Origin: Serripes groenlandicus
Taxonomy: Eukaryota > Mollusca > Bivalvia > Cardiida > Cardiidae
Direction: 5' to 3'
DNA length: 64,000 nucleotides
Assembly (NCBI GenBank): GCA_031761405.1
Contig: JASEVX010000086.1
Coordinates: 322,501-386,500, forward strand
The notes under the pieces were generated by a model. The model had not been told where the DNA came from. It worked only from the letters and a program-made list of their open reading frames with translations, and searched no databases. The position numbers and the translations under genes are program-made. Below, one piece after another: positions 32,901 through 43,128 of the stretch (positions are counted from its first letter, which is position 1; the number at the start of each line of letters is the position of its first letter).

Positions 32901-35900
32901 TCGTTCAAAGAGCAAACCAAAAGTGTGGACTCTGCATAAAGCATCGACCCGGATCAGCCTATGCATGCCGCAAAGGGTAACCCGGACAGACAATTTTCGC
33001 ACCCTGCTGATTTTCTGTTTCAGGAATCATAACTCTATACCTTTATCCTCCTGAGACGGAATGTGTCAGCCCATATTAGTATGCGGTGACTGCGCAGGCT
33101 GATCTGGGTCGATATATTACACAGAGTGCATCCATAATGTTGGTTTTTCTCGTAGAACGGTTCATATTATGTAACGTTAGACACTTTCAAGAAATTGATT
33201 GATTGGTTGGGTTTAACGTCAGAAATCCTTAATTGAAAACGTTTACCGCCAAATAGTTCCATCATTTCTGCAGAGACATGGTTAACATTAATAATGTCAG
33301 TGCTATTTTGGTACAAAATTGATACTTAGGGTTTAGAACTATCGAACTAAAATGTTATTGAGTTAAAAATGTAAACATTAGCCTTCTTCGTGTCTGGAAA
33401 CAGATAATATTATTGCGCGAGACATACCGCCCATTGAGGAGTGACGTAGTAAGCAGGTTTCCGTTATGTCACCCGACGTTTAGTTGGCAAAACAACCTCA
33501 ATTGCAAATAGAGCGTGAATGGAAATTTTGATATAAAGGGAAGTAATTCAGAAATCTTACATTATTCTTAGATTCTATGTTGAATACTGTACAAATACAT
33601 TTATTTTGATTTTATCGGAAGTAATATAGAGTTGCTGAGATGTTTTCTTAAAAGAGTTTATATAATAGAAAATAACTGACAGTAATACTTGTTCTTGCTT
33701 CTTGTAAAATCATGACAATATAAGCTCGGCCCATACGTTTGAGAAGAAGAAGCAGGCATCACCTGCTAGTGCCGTAATTCTCAATCAATAAACCTTCTAA
33801 CAAAAGTAATAAATCGGATAGCGTCTGTATGTGGGGAAGGTTTAAGAATGAGAAGTTAGACGAACATGTACCTTTCTTACTTGAGCAAACCTGTTTTAAA
33901 GACCATCTAGGGGAAGAGAAGAATCAGGTAGTCTTTAATCCTTTCCCACATACAACACATCTGCAGCAGATGACTTTGGGAATATCCAGGTAAAATCACG
34001 GAAAAGCTCTATAAATGTAGGTAATTACTAAAAAGACTTGAAAACATTGTGTCAAAAGAAGAAATTGCTCGTTTTCAAAATGTGTCTGCTGCAGATGCGT
34101 CCGTAAGTATCTATATCTGGGAAAGGGAATTACAGGGTCATTTGTGCAGAAAATGAGTAATTGGGAAATAAAAAAATGGTTGCTATAGACAGGGTATTGC
34201 TAAACAAAGCATGACTTTAGCACAGGTTTGACTGTATATGAGAATAATTTCAGGGACAGACTCACTTTCAAGTCAACTTTCTCCAGTTATGCCAGAGCTA
34301 TATCCCCTTAATTAGTGAAATTTAGTTTGATAGTAATTGTCTGATCTCTAACTGGAGCACTCCTAACCCAACCCAGGGGTGGTAAGTTCGAACGGCCGAC
34401 ATTCTTTCCGACGTTTGACAAAGGTCACTGTATCAAGCGGAATTCGTCTTCCACTAATAGGCCAACAGTCCAGTTGCTCGGACAAAATGTTTTGTTGGGT
34501 AGTCGGTAGTGGTGTGAGAAAGCCAGGAAACACATTATAAAATACAAGACGAATGTTTGACGCAAAGCATCAAAAAGAAGCCGCAATATTTCGTTGCACA
34601 TGAAGAAATAAAACAAAATACACTTAAATCCACAAACATTAGACAAATTTAATCTGTAGTTAGTAATGCAGATATCGGTATTTGAAGATTTAAGTATTAT
34701 GTAGGATATTTAACCTGGCAGGGTCTGTGTTTTAAGTAAATGAGATGATTTAGAGTTAAATTGATCATGAAAAGTGACATATAAGACTAAAACTAAAGAT
34801 AAAAGGGCAAGATGTTATGATAAATTTCAATTTATACCAAAGATAATCAGCTATTTGTATTGAACACAAGCCCTATTATGATAAGTGGAAAAGTGTTCAG
34901 AATTATTGTGGAAAATGCAAATCATGATTATGGACAATTTCTCCTTTTGCCTCAATGATTTCAATGATGTTTAACCTGACAGACTTTGAAATCATAGAGT
35001 ACAAAACATAGATAATCTCTATAAATGATAGTAAGATAATAGAAAAGAGTTAAACTTGTTGTGGCAAATGGAGCAATTGCTCATTATGAGCAATTTTACC
35101 TTTTGCCACAATGATTCGTATGCTTCAGAGGCTCATAAATGGTATATACTCGTATGTTGGAAATGGTTTAAACCGTGAATGGAGAAAATTAAGCTTATTA
35201 TGAGCAATTTCACCTTTTGCTACGATGATTTCAAAAGCCGTCTGCTGCAGAGGCTCAGAAAAGGTATATACTCGTATGTGGAAAAGGGTTAAAACCGTTA
35301 ATGGAGAAAATTTATTATTTATGAAGAATTTCAATATTTGCCACAATTATTTTAAAAGTCGTCTGTTGCAGAGACTCGGTAAGGGTATCTTTGTCGGAAA
35401 GGGTTAAAACCGTAAATGGAGAAAATTAAGGAAATATATATTTGGTGATAACATGATTCAGTGTTAGTTTAAATTGTTATTGGAGAGAGTTTTCTATGGA
35501 GATATCAAGACCCAAAACATTGAATGGGAATACAAATATGAAAGGTAAAGGTGTTAGAAATTTACAACACGAGTATACTGCAAAAACACCACTTTCTTAT
35601 TGTTTCATCGAAATTTCGAACGAGCAAACGTTCTTTTTTCTTTCCCGGTTCAAGCAATTACATCACATAGAAAAGCCAATGAAGCAGATAAGGAAAAGAG
35701 CAGATAACCATAGTATATGTTATGCTTGTTTGAATATAACGGATAAGCATAAGTGTTTATACAACATAGTGACGTAATAACGGCGAGATAAAGCGTCTTC
35801 TGGAGTTCCTTCCTCTTATTACTGCGTAAGATATAGGATGAAAGGAACCAGACTACATTTAGCGTGCATTATCTGGTTCCCGGTTTGAGAACTATTGAAA

Positions 35901-37470
35901 CAATAAAGCCTATAAGGCTGGTAACCAATTTAGTAAAATGGTTTTCTATTTTACTGTTTAGTCTAGAAACAGTATTAATTTCGCGCTGAACTAAAATGTA
36001 AATACATTAAATTAATATACCGGCCTTTGTCTTTTGTCTTTAACTTGTAAAACTCACACATGTATTTAAAGTGTAACAGGGATGTTTTAAAAGTCATTTA
36101 CCTTAAATTAATATACATAGTAAGGACAAAAAGAAATCCCGATATGTGGTCACACTGGCAGGTCTAAAAATGTCCTTGTGCTAAATTTCAAAGCATTCCT
36201 ACAGGAAGCCGCCTACTGGTTGGAAGCATAATGCTACAATAAATGTATCCATATGAGTAGCTTTTCCTTTGCAAATGTGTTGATTAGTGGAAAGGGTTGT
36301 TCAATAGCCTATTGTTTATTGACTGTTGATAAACATTTTACTATCTGAAATCACTTGTTGTCGAGTCCGCTTTTGGTCAGATCGACATATAGCTGCCACA
36401 ATGGCGGTTCGGTGAGTGTGTCCGTGCAACCACGAATATGTCTGTCCGACCCGCATGTTAACCATGTATAATAGGATTTCTAAGAAAATTGGCACAAAAG
36501 TGCACCAGGAAGAGGTGTAGTATCGTGCACAAAATTCAGGCCTGTACCTCAAATGTTAAGGTCACTTGTAGAGGTCAAAGGTCAAAATGAGTACTGTTTG
36601 ATAGGACTGACTTCTCCGGCCCGGACATTGTCAACAGTTTAGGGGTTTGTAGAGACACTCTGCTTGTAAGAATCAAAAGCTTTCATTTCATATACGTTTT
36701 CTGGGCCCATTAACTACTATGTCATCACTAAGGTGTTAGAATGTGATATAATTAGGATGATCTTAATCCTGTTGATTTTAATATCTGCATGTGGATACAT
36801 GCACTCCGAGGTACTGCTTGTTACTTTGCAAGATTTTCTACACGATCGCCAATATAGTGCTTTCGGCGCTTTGATTACAATGAAGTCAATTTCATTTATT
36901 TATTTTCGTTTTCAATTCAAACATTGAAAATAATTTCGTTTAATCCCACAAAGTTATTCCAGACAATTTCATTCTTCTTTTTTTTTTCGATTCAGCAAAT
37001 GAAATCATTTTTATTCACAGGATATCTCTCTGAGCAGTATCACCGGTTGTCATAAATCTAAACAGTCCGGATTTCCGTTTGCGAAGACGTGGTACCTAAC
37101 CTCAAGTGCACAGGCTCAAACATTAGAATGTATCCTCACAACACCGCAGATGTCAAGACCAAATGCAGACCAAACAACAAAGCCAGATCACCATGTAGTA
37201 GAAACTTACTTACTATATGACCATTTAAATCAAAGAAGTGCTGATGGGAAGAAAGCAACTGAAGGTGGCAATGGTTCCACTGGTTTAAACCTGGATATTG
37301 TTCAGCCGACTAGTCACGTTCAACAACCTATGAGTGCAGCTAATACTGTTGAAGATCCCAATCCTCAAGTCGTAGATCCAGCTGCAGATTTACAACATCT
37401 TGTAAATGGTGGTTTGGTTCGCGGGGAAATAGTCTATCAACGAGCCAATTTCGGTCATGCTTTACAATGA
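29840..37470 (+). CDS. Membrane-anchored ZU5-UPA protein gene (UNC5-like cytoplasmic architecture)
   Basis: Proposed exons: 29840-29910 (tentative), 30232-31223, 32700-32888, 37021-37470. The phases match (2,0,0). The product has a hydrophobic segment IIMAAIVAPVLFVVFIW followed by basic residues (KNIWSKSQ), so a single-pass protein with a cytoplasmic C-terminus is inferred. A Ser/Thr-rich linker follows, then ZU5 (IPNSAVTLTLSDADI ... VEYVFVEPNLKEPATVTMPF) and UPA (TGYLYG, RLYIADTIHYLEDYKQ, FGLKLSG, TWYLTSS). The UPA portion aligns exon for exon with the gene at 4.9-13.2 kb. Unlike that gene, no death-like exon follows; the last exon ends in a low-complexity tail. A one-base frame change near 30,650-30,690 is unresolved. 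Signal peptide and ectodomain exons were not found. Confidence 0.68.
30232..31223 (+). CDS. Exon: transmembrane segment, linker, ZU5 and start of UPA
   Basis: Acceptor tttttatttcag|T, donor CAG|GTTAGT. The first frame gives the TM segment and the linker with STQT, IQCE and GTQT motifs, to about 30,650. The ZU5/UPA part is in the next frame (KIKLSKIPNSAVTLTL through EDYKQ). The switch lies where the frames overlap (30,651-30,690). No GT-AG intron with the needed length modulo 3 and good sites was found, so either a real frameshift, a weak intron or a sequence error is present. Confidence 0.7.
31230..32695. other. Intron
   Basis: Contains one family D element at about 31973-32185 and AT-rich sequence. 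No further exon is needed, because flanking phases match the paralogue. Confidence 0.5.
32700..32888 (+). CDS. Exon: UPA domain, middle
   Basis: 63 codons, acceptor tgtttccag|GTA, donor GAG|GTAATA. VIEYEEKNHAKLHSFGLKLS and TVCIKVSLKLNPNRGW align with the exon at 7863-8048 of the paralogue. Confidence 0.78.
32905..33165. mobile_element. MITE family C, 17 bases from a splice donor
   Basis: 'caaaccaaaagtgtggactc' and 'gcatcgacccggatcagcct' on the left, 'gttggtttttctcgtagaac' on the right. It lies immediately inside the intron after exon 32700-32888. Confidence 0.75.
33170..37015. other. Long intron with repeats
   Basis: Holds a SINE tail fragment (33195-33225), a family D copy (about 33936-34135), a SINE A fragment (about 34378-34535), a cluster of four partial family D copies (34855-35410) and unassigned AT-rich sequence. 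No death-domain exon was recognised in it. Confidence 0.45.
34855..35410. repeat. Cluster of partial family D elements
   Basis: The block 'gagcaatttcaccttttgc' / 'gtctgctgcagaggctc' / 'gtgtatactcgtatg ... gggttaaaaccg' repeats near 35040, 35170 and 35290 with a ~120-bp step, indicating tandem amplification of one half of the element. Confidence 0.65.
37021..37470 (+). CDS. Terminal exon, copy 1: UPA end and low-complexity tail
   Basis: Acceptor tttttattcacag|GAT. Frame DISLSSITGCHKSKQSGFPF ... TWYLTSSAQAQTLECILTTP, then VVETYLLYDHLNQRSAD and a Gly/Ser/Gln/Pro-rich tail, stop TGA at 37468-37470. That stop lies in the sequence that begins duplication unit 2 (acaaTGAagtc), so the duplication junction created it. 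Confidence 0.72.
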   Translation, partial: DISLSSITGCHKSKQSGFPFAKTWYLTSSAQAQTLECILTTPQMSRPNADQTTKPDHHVVETYLLYDHLNQRSADGKKATEGGNGSTGLNLDIVQPTSHVQQPMSAANTVEDPNPQVVDPAADLQHLVNGGLVRGEIVYQRANFGHALQ

Positions 37471-37596
37471 AGTCAATTTCATTCAATGTTTGATTTTCAA
37501 TCTAAACAGTACAAAAATAATTTCGTCTTATCCGAAGTTATTCGAGAACATTTCATTTTTTTCCGATTCAGCAGATGAAATAATTTTTATTCACAG

Positions 37597-38043
37597 GATA
37601 TCTCTCTGAGCAGTATCACCGGTTGTCATAAAACTAAACAGTCCGGACTTCCGTTTGCGAAGACGTGGTACCTAACCTCAAATGCACAGGTTCAAACATT
37701 ATACTGTATGCTTACAACAGCGCAGAGGTCAGGACCAAATACAGACCAGGCAACAAAGCGTTACCATGTAGTAGAAACTTACTTACTATATGACCATTTA
37801 AATCAAAGAAGTGCCGATGTGAAGAAAGCAACTGCAGGTGGCAATGGTTCCACTGGTTTAGACCTGGATATTGTTCAGCCTTCTAGTCACGTTCAACAAG
37901 CTATGAGTGCAGCTAACAATGTTGAATACCCCAATCCTCCTGTGCAAGATCGAGCTCCAGCTAAACGACACCACGAAAATGATGGGTTTATAACAGGGAG
38001 GTTTGGTTCGTGGGGAAATAGTTTCCTCGCCTCCTTTGAGTGG
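37597..38043 (+). CDS. Terminal exon, copy 2 (alternative or relic), interrupted by a SINE
   Basis: The same acceptor context and the same frame (DISLSSITGCHKTKQSGLPF) as copy 1, open for 149 codons. The frame then runs into a SINE A (38045 onward) and would stop at 38190 after about 49 SINE-encoded residues. It could be an alternative last exon with a SINE-derived C-terminus or a dying copy. Confidence 0.55.
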
Positions 38044-38044
38044 T

Positions 38045-38345
38045 ACCTAGCTCCGGTAGCTCAATCGGCAGCGACTCGGGCTGTCAATGCAAGGGTTGTG
38101 AGTTCGAACCCAAGCTCGGCCAACTTTCTTTCCGACGTCTTTACAAAAGTCACTGGGACACGCGTCATTCATCTGCAACTTATGGACTAACAGTCTATGA
38201 AGAAAAGCAGCCAGTTGCTTGGAAAGTTTTGTTTTGTGCAGAACTGGTGTGAGAAAGCCAGGAAATACATGGGTAGGTGAACTGGCCGCCGTGATATGAT
38301 TAAACAATTGTTGAAAACGGTGTTAAACCCCAATCAATCAATCAA
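38045..38345 (+). mobile_element. SINE family A, full length
   Basis: tRNA-like head (ggtagctcaatcggcagcga ... gttgtgagttcgaaccc), conserved body, and the tail 'gttaaaccccaatcaatcaa'. It is inserted in the second copy of the terminal exon. Confidence 0.88.
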
Positions 38346-38990
38346 TCTATTATACCGCCGTTAAAGGGTTAACCACATCAGAGACACGTGTAAGGTTCCC
38401 CACACTATAATACCATCATGCTGTCTGTGTTTTAATACGGAGACTATTTTAATCTGATTATTTAATTCAATGCTACCTTTCACCATTTCCAATTTAAACC
38501 TTTCATCGCCGAATTTGCTAAAGTAGTATTTTTCATGTTACAGATCGTGTAATAAGAGGCTTGTTTAATAGTTTGATATCTAAAAGGCAAATAATGCTAA
38601 TATTCCAGATGAGACAGTTACGAGCTGACTAACCTGAATCTGTATTGTGTGCACAAACTTCAATATTGCCATTGGTTTCGATAAATAATGGTGTTTAAGA
38701 ACAGTACAGCACAGTACAGAACTTCATTCATGAAAAATGACTTAAACACATATGCATCATTGTAAAATGCAACATATTTAAACATACATGAGTATGGACA
38801 TACAAAATAAAACACTTACTTGCGATTAAAATATAAATAGTCACATATATTTATTTAAATAACATCAATAGAATAATACACAGCCATACCACTTTAATGG
38901 TGTTGATGTCGAAGAGGCATGGCTTTTAGATAAGGGTCTAATTTATTAATGTTACTTAAACCTTTATTTCAATTAAGGAGATAGCTCTTT
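38346..38990. other. Intergenic with a family E repeat
   Basis: About 38545-38690 is dispersed family E. No gene seen. Confidence 0.45.
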
Positions 38991-38993
38991 AAG

Positions 38994-39200
38994 TTACAGA
39001 TGTTTCCCTTCTGTCTTGTGAAAAGGTGTCTTATTACACCAGCGAGGATCAAAATCGTATAAGAGAAACTGTGCATATGTATTCTCGCCAGTGTATTCGC
39101 TATTCGCGTAAACGTATCCTTTGATTGTGTTCAGATTGAAGCCATTCATTTTCCATAGGCGACCATTATATCGTGTTGGGTTATTGCTCTTTCCCAACAA
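38994..39200 (-). CDS. Possible terminal exon of an unknown gene
   Basis: A minus-strand frame of ~68 codons (NGRLWKMNGFNLNTIKGYVY, FLLYDFDPRWCNKTPFH) looks more protein-like than neighbouring frames: aromatic-rich and balanced in composition. An AG lies upstream of it at about 39196. No domain was recognised and no partner exon found. It may be a gene relic. Confidence 0.25.
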   Translation of the reverse strand: MLGKSNNPTRYNGRLWKMNGFNLNTIKGYVYANSEYTGENTYAQFLLYDFDPRWCNKTPFHKTEGKHL

Positions 39201-39365
39201 TCAAAATAACCCAGAAATCTATATTCAATTAAAGTGTATTCATAAAACTACCAAAAAAGCAAAACAAAATCAAAGGTCCACCCTTATCCCGCAGTGGATT
39301 TTACTATCAATTTCAGAAAATACATGTTGTCCTGAAAATGGGTCTTAAGCTGTTAATATAGCTAA
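39155..39365. repeat. Local duplicated segment, copy 1 left half
   Basis: 'attcattttccata(g)gcga', 'cttatcccgca', 'caatttcagaaaatacat' match 46135-46345. The right half of this copy is at 45850-46060, on the other side of the Harbinger element. Confidence 0.75.
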
Positions 39366-39379
39366 TGACCCTGTCACAC

Positions 39380-39860
39380 TACAACGTATGGCCTTAACGT
39401 ATGCCAGCGTATGAGATTTTTTGCCAATACGTTGGTGTACGTTGATATAGGTTAGGGGTACGTTAGGTGTTCGTTATCAGCACGCTGTCATACGCTGTCA
39501 TACGTTCATGAACGCCGAGACAAAAAAAATGTTTTGGGTATGTTCAAAACTTTTGAGCGTATGACAACGTATATTTCATAGGTTAAGCATACGTTATAGA
39601 TACGTTGGAGGTACGTTAGACATACGTTGAAACTCGCTAGAGGTACGTTGCTGGTATGTTAGGCATACGTCAGCGGAGGGTGTATCGTACAGCTAACTTA
39701 TTGACAACGATTGAGTAACTTATTTCTAACGTATTTCTAACGTGTTTATAACGTATGTTGGCGTATTTGAAACGTGTATTGACGTATTCAAACGTATTGT
39801 ACGTATGCTAGGCGATTGAGTAACGTATGTAACGTATATCTACCGTATAGCTAGCGTTCC
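39380..39860. promoter_or_regulatory. Left subterminal TACGTT motif array
   Basis: At least 15 AACGTA/TACGTT motifs in both orientations (for example 'tacgttataga', 'tacgttggaggtacgttag'). They are probably the binding sites of the element's MADF protein, or transposase; this is inferred from motif density and symmetry with the right end. Confidence 0.6.
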
Positions 39861-39892
39861 TTTGGCGTACAATGAGCGTTTTACAGGCGGGG

Positions 39893-39899
39893 TATATAA
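39893..39899 (+). promoter_or_regulatory. TATA box of the transposase gene
   Basis: TATATAA lies 119 bases before the ATG at 40018, just after the subterminal array. Confidence 0.55.
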
Positions 39900-40017
39900 C
39901 AACAACAACAACTTGCGTGTTTATAGCCAACACATATGTTACAACAATATAGTGTATATATATAGGGTCCATGTGTAACTCAATCGGTACTACCATTGAG
40001 CAGTTCAACCAGAGAGG

Positions 40018-41292
40018 ATGGATACATACCAACTAGCCGTTCTCCAACATCAGCATGACATCAATCAATTAGAACTCGCACAGGTCCGTGCCATTATTAA
40101 AAGGAGGAGGCGAAGAGCTAGAAGGAGGAGGTTCTGGATCAGACCATGGATCGGTAGACGACGTCAGTTTGGCATATATGACCAGCTTCTTGTGGAACTC
40201 CGTAACGAGGACAGGGCATCCTTCCACAACTTCATGCGTATGCCTCCAGAAATGTTTGACGAACTGCTAACCAGAGTGGGTCCCCGGATAACCAAAGGAC
40301 ATACTAGTTACAGGGAACCCATCGAGCCTGGCATGAAGCTTGCCCTGACTCTGCGTCACCTTGCCTGTGGGAGCAAGTATGCATCGATGAAGTTCGGGTG
40401 GAGAGTACCTCACAACACGCAGTCACTCCTCGTCCGAGAAGTCTGTCAGGCCATCATTGATGAATACCTTAGCGAGGTGATGAATTGCCCCACCCATTCT
40501 GATGGATGGCGTGCCATTGCTGACCAGTTTTTTCAAAAATGGAACTTGCCTCATACATGTGGAGCACTTGATGGGAAGCATGTTGCCTGCCGGAGTCCTC
40601 CAAAGAGTGGATCCATGTACTACAACTACAAAGGATTCTACTCCATTGTACTTATGGCGCTTGTAGATGCAGACTACAAATTCATCTGGGCAGATGTCGG
40701 TGGTATGGGATCAGCATCAGACGCTCAGATTTACAATGACTGTGAGCTGAAGGAATGCGCTGAAGCTGGTACCATAGGTTTCCCGGACCCAGAACCTCTC
40801 CCCAACGACACCCAGGATGTGCCCTACTTCTTCATCGGCGACGATGCCTTCGCCCTCCGAACGACCATGATGAAACCGTACGGTCACCGGGGTTTGACAA
40901 ACGATGAAAGGATCTTCAACTACAGGCTTTCTCGAAGCAGAAGAGTAGTAGAGAATGCCTTCGGTATCCTGGCAAACCGATTCCAGATTCTACTGACTAC
41001 AATGCAGCATGACCCTTCCACCGTCAAGCTCATCGTCAAAGCATGCATGGTTTTGCATAATCTGATGAGGATCCGGTATCCACAACTCCAGAATCAGCAG
41101 CTTGACCGTGCAGAGAATGAGAACCGTAATTTCGTCCCAGGAGAATGGAGAGCGGACCGTAACTTGGAGGACACCCAAACAGTGACTGCCCCCAACACCT
41201 CTTCAAGGGAAGGAAAGAAACAGAGAAATCTGATCAAGCACTGGGTCAACTCTCCAGCCGGTGCAGTTCCGTGGCAAGACAGTATGATCTAA
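40018..41292 (+). CDS. Harbinger transposase (HARBI1-like nuclease, DDE_Tnp_4)
   Basis: 424 residues, one uninterrupted exon. An Arg-rich nuclear-localisation-like stretch sits at 29-38 (RRRRRARRRR). The helical N-terminal part includes FHNFMRMPPEMFDELL (69-84) and LTLRHLACGSKYASM. The DDE core has D185 (CGALDGKH), the FIWADVGGMGSASDAQIYN block (222-240), the GDDAF acidic pair (D275/D276) and E312 (VVENAFGILANRF); D185, D275 and E312 are the likely catalytic triad. In the family, the nuclease cuts the element ends and needs the Myb-like partner for nuclear import and end recognition. That partner is encoded convergently at 42352-45434. The length is typical. The ATG was chosen because it follows a TATA box and starts a full-length family match. 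A diverged relic of a related transposase lies at 53.1-53.8 kb. Confidence 0.95.
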   Translation: MDTYQLAVLQHQHDINQLELAQVRAIIKRRRRRARRRRFWIRPWIGRRRQFGIYDQLLVELRNEDRASFHNFMRMPPEMFDELLTRVGPRITKGHTSYREPIEPGMKLALTLRHLACGSKYASMKFGWRVPHNTQSLLVREVCQAIIDEYLSEVMNCPTHSDGWRAIADQFFQKWNLPHTCGALDGKHVACRSPPKSGSMYYNYKGFYSIVLMALVDADYKFIWADVGGMGSASDAQIYNDCELKECAEAGTIGFPDPEPLPNDTQDVPYFFIGDDAFALRTTMMKPYGHRGLTNDERIFNYRLSRSRRVVENAFGILANRFQILLTTMQHDPSTVKLIVKACMVLHNLMRIRYPQLQNQQLDRAENENRNFVPGEWRADRNLEDTQTVTAPNTSSREGKKQRNLIKHWVNSPAGAVPWQDSMI

Positions 41293-41384
41293 ATGTGTGG
41301 TAAAAAAGGAACATTTCACTGGTCTTGTTGAACTCCCACATGGTTGAATTATAGTGTTATTATCACATTACATATGTCTATCGT

Positions 41385-41390
41385 AATAAA
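41385..41390 (+). terminator. Poly(A) signal of the transposase gene
   Basis: AATAAA lies 93 bases after the transposase stop codon. Confidence 0.6.
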
Positions 41391-41399
41391 TGTGTGTGT

Positions 41400-41660
41400 T
41401 TTAAAATAAACCCTTGGTTTGTTTTGTTTAAACCTACCGTATTTATTTTACATCGATTAGGAACAAGTTCTTACAACTTAGCTAAGTCATTCTCGATGAC
41501 TGCGTCCTGGGTGAACAAATCGACCAGTACTCGTGCCCATTTTGTGGGTTGTAAAATACATGAAGTCCAATCTCGGCGCAGATGGGATTCGAACCTACGA
41601 CCTTCGGATCCAAGGTTGTACACTCTACCCCTGGACAACGCTTCCTCCACATTGGTTTGT
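41400..41660 (-). mobile_element. tRNA-derived SINE nested between the two Harbinger genes
   Basis: Minus-strand head ggaggaagcgttgtccaggg with box B 'gtcgtaggttcgaatccca', followed by body toward 41400. The ends of the head do not pair, so it is not a tRNA gene. Confidence 0.55.
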
Positions 41661-42351
41661 TTAATCTATGATTACTAGAATGGAGTGATCTCGCATGCCG
41701 TCGCCTTGTCACAAAAATATTTGGATTACCCCTCTTTTGTGTACCCATCACACATATTGATATAAACATTTGTCTGAAGTTTCAATTAAATCCTTCACGT
41801 AGAAAAGAAGTTATTCGATTAAATGTATTTTTGATAGAAAAGGGGCAATAAAACGTGACGAAAGACGTATGACGCAAAAAGTGTGACGGACGGACGGACG
41901 GACGGACAGACGCCGGACAAAAAAAGTAATCCCTAAGTAATGACATCATATAACTGAGTGTCTACTATACTCATATCATTACTTGTCAATTGATAGGTGG
42001 TTGGGTAATGGAGGATCTACTGTACACATGGATACATTTTTAAATACTTTAGTACTTTCACAATTTTTTTATTAAACTTCAACTGATCAACTGATCAACA
42101 ATAATAATAATGGCGCATGATAGTAATGGTACATTGTAAATGTCACAACAATCACAAATCCTACTTGTCTCTTTTAGTTGTGTACCTTGTTAAATTTATA
42201 AACTTCAAATGTTCAACTGATCAACTGATCAACTATAATGCATAAAATAATAATGAAAAACGATAGTAATGACACAAAGACTAAAATTCACAAAAATAAC
42301 AACTCCTACTGGTCTCTACGAGTTGTGTTCCTGGTCTCTATCACTGTTCAT
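41661..42351. other. Harbinger internal spacer
   Basis: Contains a short (GGAC)n at 41886-41908 and an imperfect ~170-bp direct repeat (42068-42165 and 42198-42310: 'ttcaactgatcaactgatca', 'agtaatg', 'ttgtgt'). TTTATT at 42068-42073 could be the minus-strand poly(A) signal of the MADF gene. Confidence 0.5.
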
Positions 42352-43128
42352 TTAGCGTCGCGTGTTTAATTCAGTATTTGTGACAATCATGTCCGATAAA
42401 TCAGATGAACCAGAAATGTTTGAAGTGTTTGATTGGTTCAAACTCCCTACCAAACTCGTGTCCAGGGGTGTCAGTGTCTGGGAAGCTGAGCCAATAGCAC
42501 TAGCAACCGAGGTAGAGGTATGTTGCTGTTGTTGCGGTTGCTCTTGCCAGTAGGAATCCATGTAGTCTTGGGACTGTGATGCCCATACAGAAGCTTGAGG
42601 GGGTTGTGGTTTCCACATCTGTGGAGCTGGCTGGTACTGATCACCTGATGACGGGTAGGGGGATTTTGAGGCACGGGATGAACTGGAGTAAGAGCCATAC
42701 CTCGGACGAACTTGAGGAACAATGAAGCCCATATTGGCGCTTGGCATGGAGGGACCATCACTTGGAATGTCATCTTCGCTGTCCTCCGCCATCAATTCAG
42801 ATAGTAAACAGTTAATGGCCGATCTCGCCTTCTTGAACTTTGGCTTGCCCATGCTGATGAGGCTGTCACGAACATAGTTGGCGAAGGCTGTCCTGGTGGT
42901 GACTGGCTGCTGGGCTGCAGGCTGCAGACTTGCGAGAAGCTCTCCACTTTGCTGGACTCTCTTCTGGAGGGAGGTCAACAACGCATCTTCACGGTCTTCC
43001 TGCAAACGCTTGCCCTTGCCCTTGGTCACTGTTGGCATGTTTTCGTCATCCAAGGCAACACCAACCTCGACACAGGCAGTCTCTGCAGCACACAAGTCCC
43101 CCTGGTGTTCTTCAATTGTGGCCTTCAC
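42352..43128 (-). CDS. MADF gene exon 3
   Basis: Acceptor gtctttgcag|GTG. 258 codons, low-complexity, ending TNTELNTRR and stop. Confidence 0.9.
   Translation of the reverse strand: MKATIEEHQGDLCAAETACVEVGVALDDENMPTVTKGKGKRLQEDREDALLTSLQKRVQQSGELLASLQPAAQQPVTTRTAFANYVRDSLISMGKPKFKKARSAINCLLSELMAEDSEDDIPSDGPSMPSANMGFIVPQVRPRYGSYSSSSRASKSPYPSSGDQYQPAPQMWKPQPPQASVWASQSQDYMDSYWQEQPQQQQHTSTSVASAIGSASQTLTPLDTSLVGSLNQSNTSNISGSSDLSDMIVTNTELNTRR

Larger units (their letters stand above)
36870..38043 (+). repeat. Tandem duplication (~580 bp) carrying the last exon
   Basis: The intron end and exon of copy 1 (exon start 37021) repeat at copy 2 (exon start 37597), 576 bp apart. 'acaatgaagtcaatttcatt' marks the start of each unit (36877 and 37464). 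The copies differ by scattered substitutions and small indels. Confidence 0.92.
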
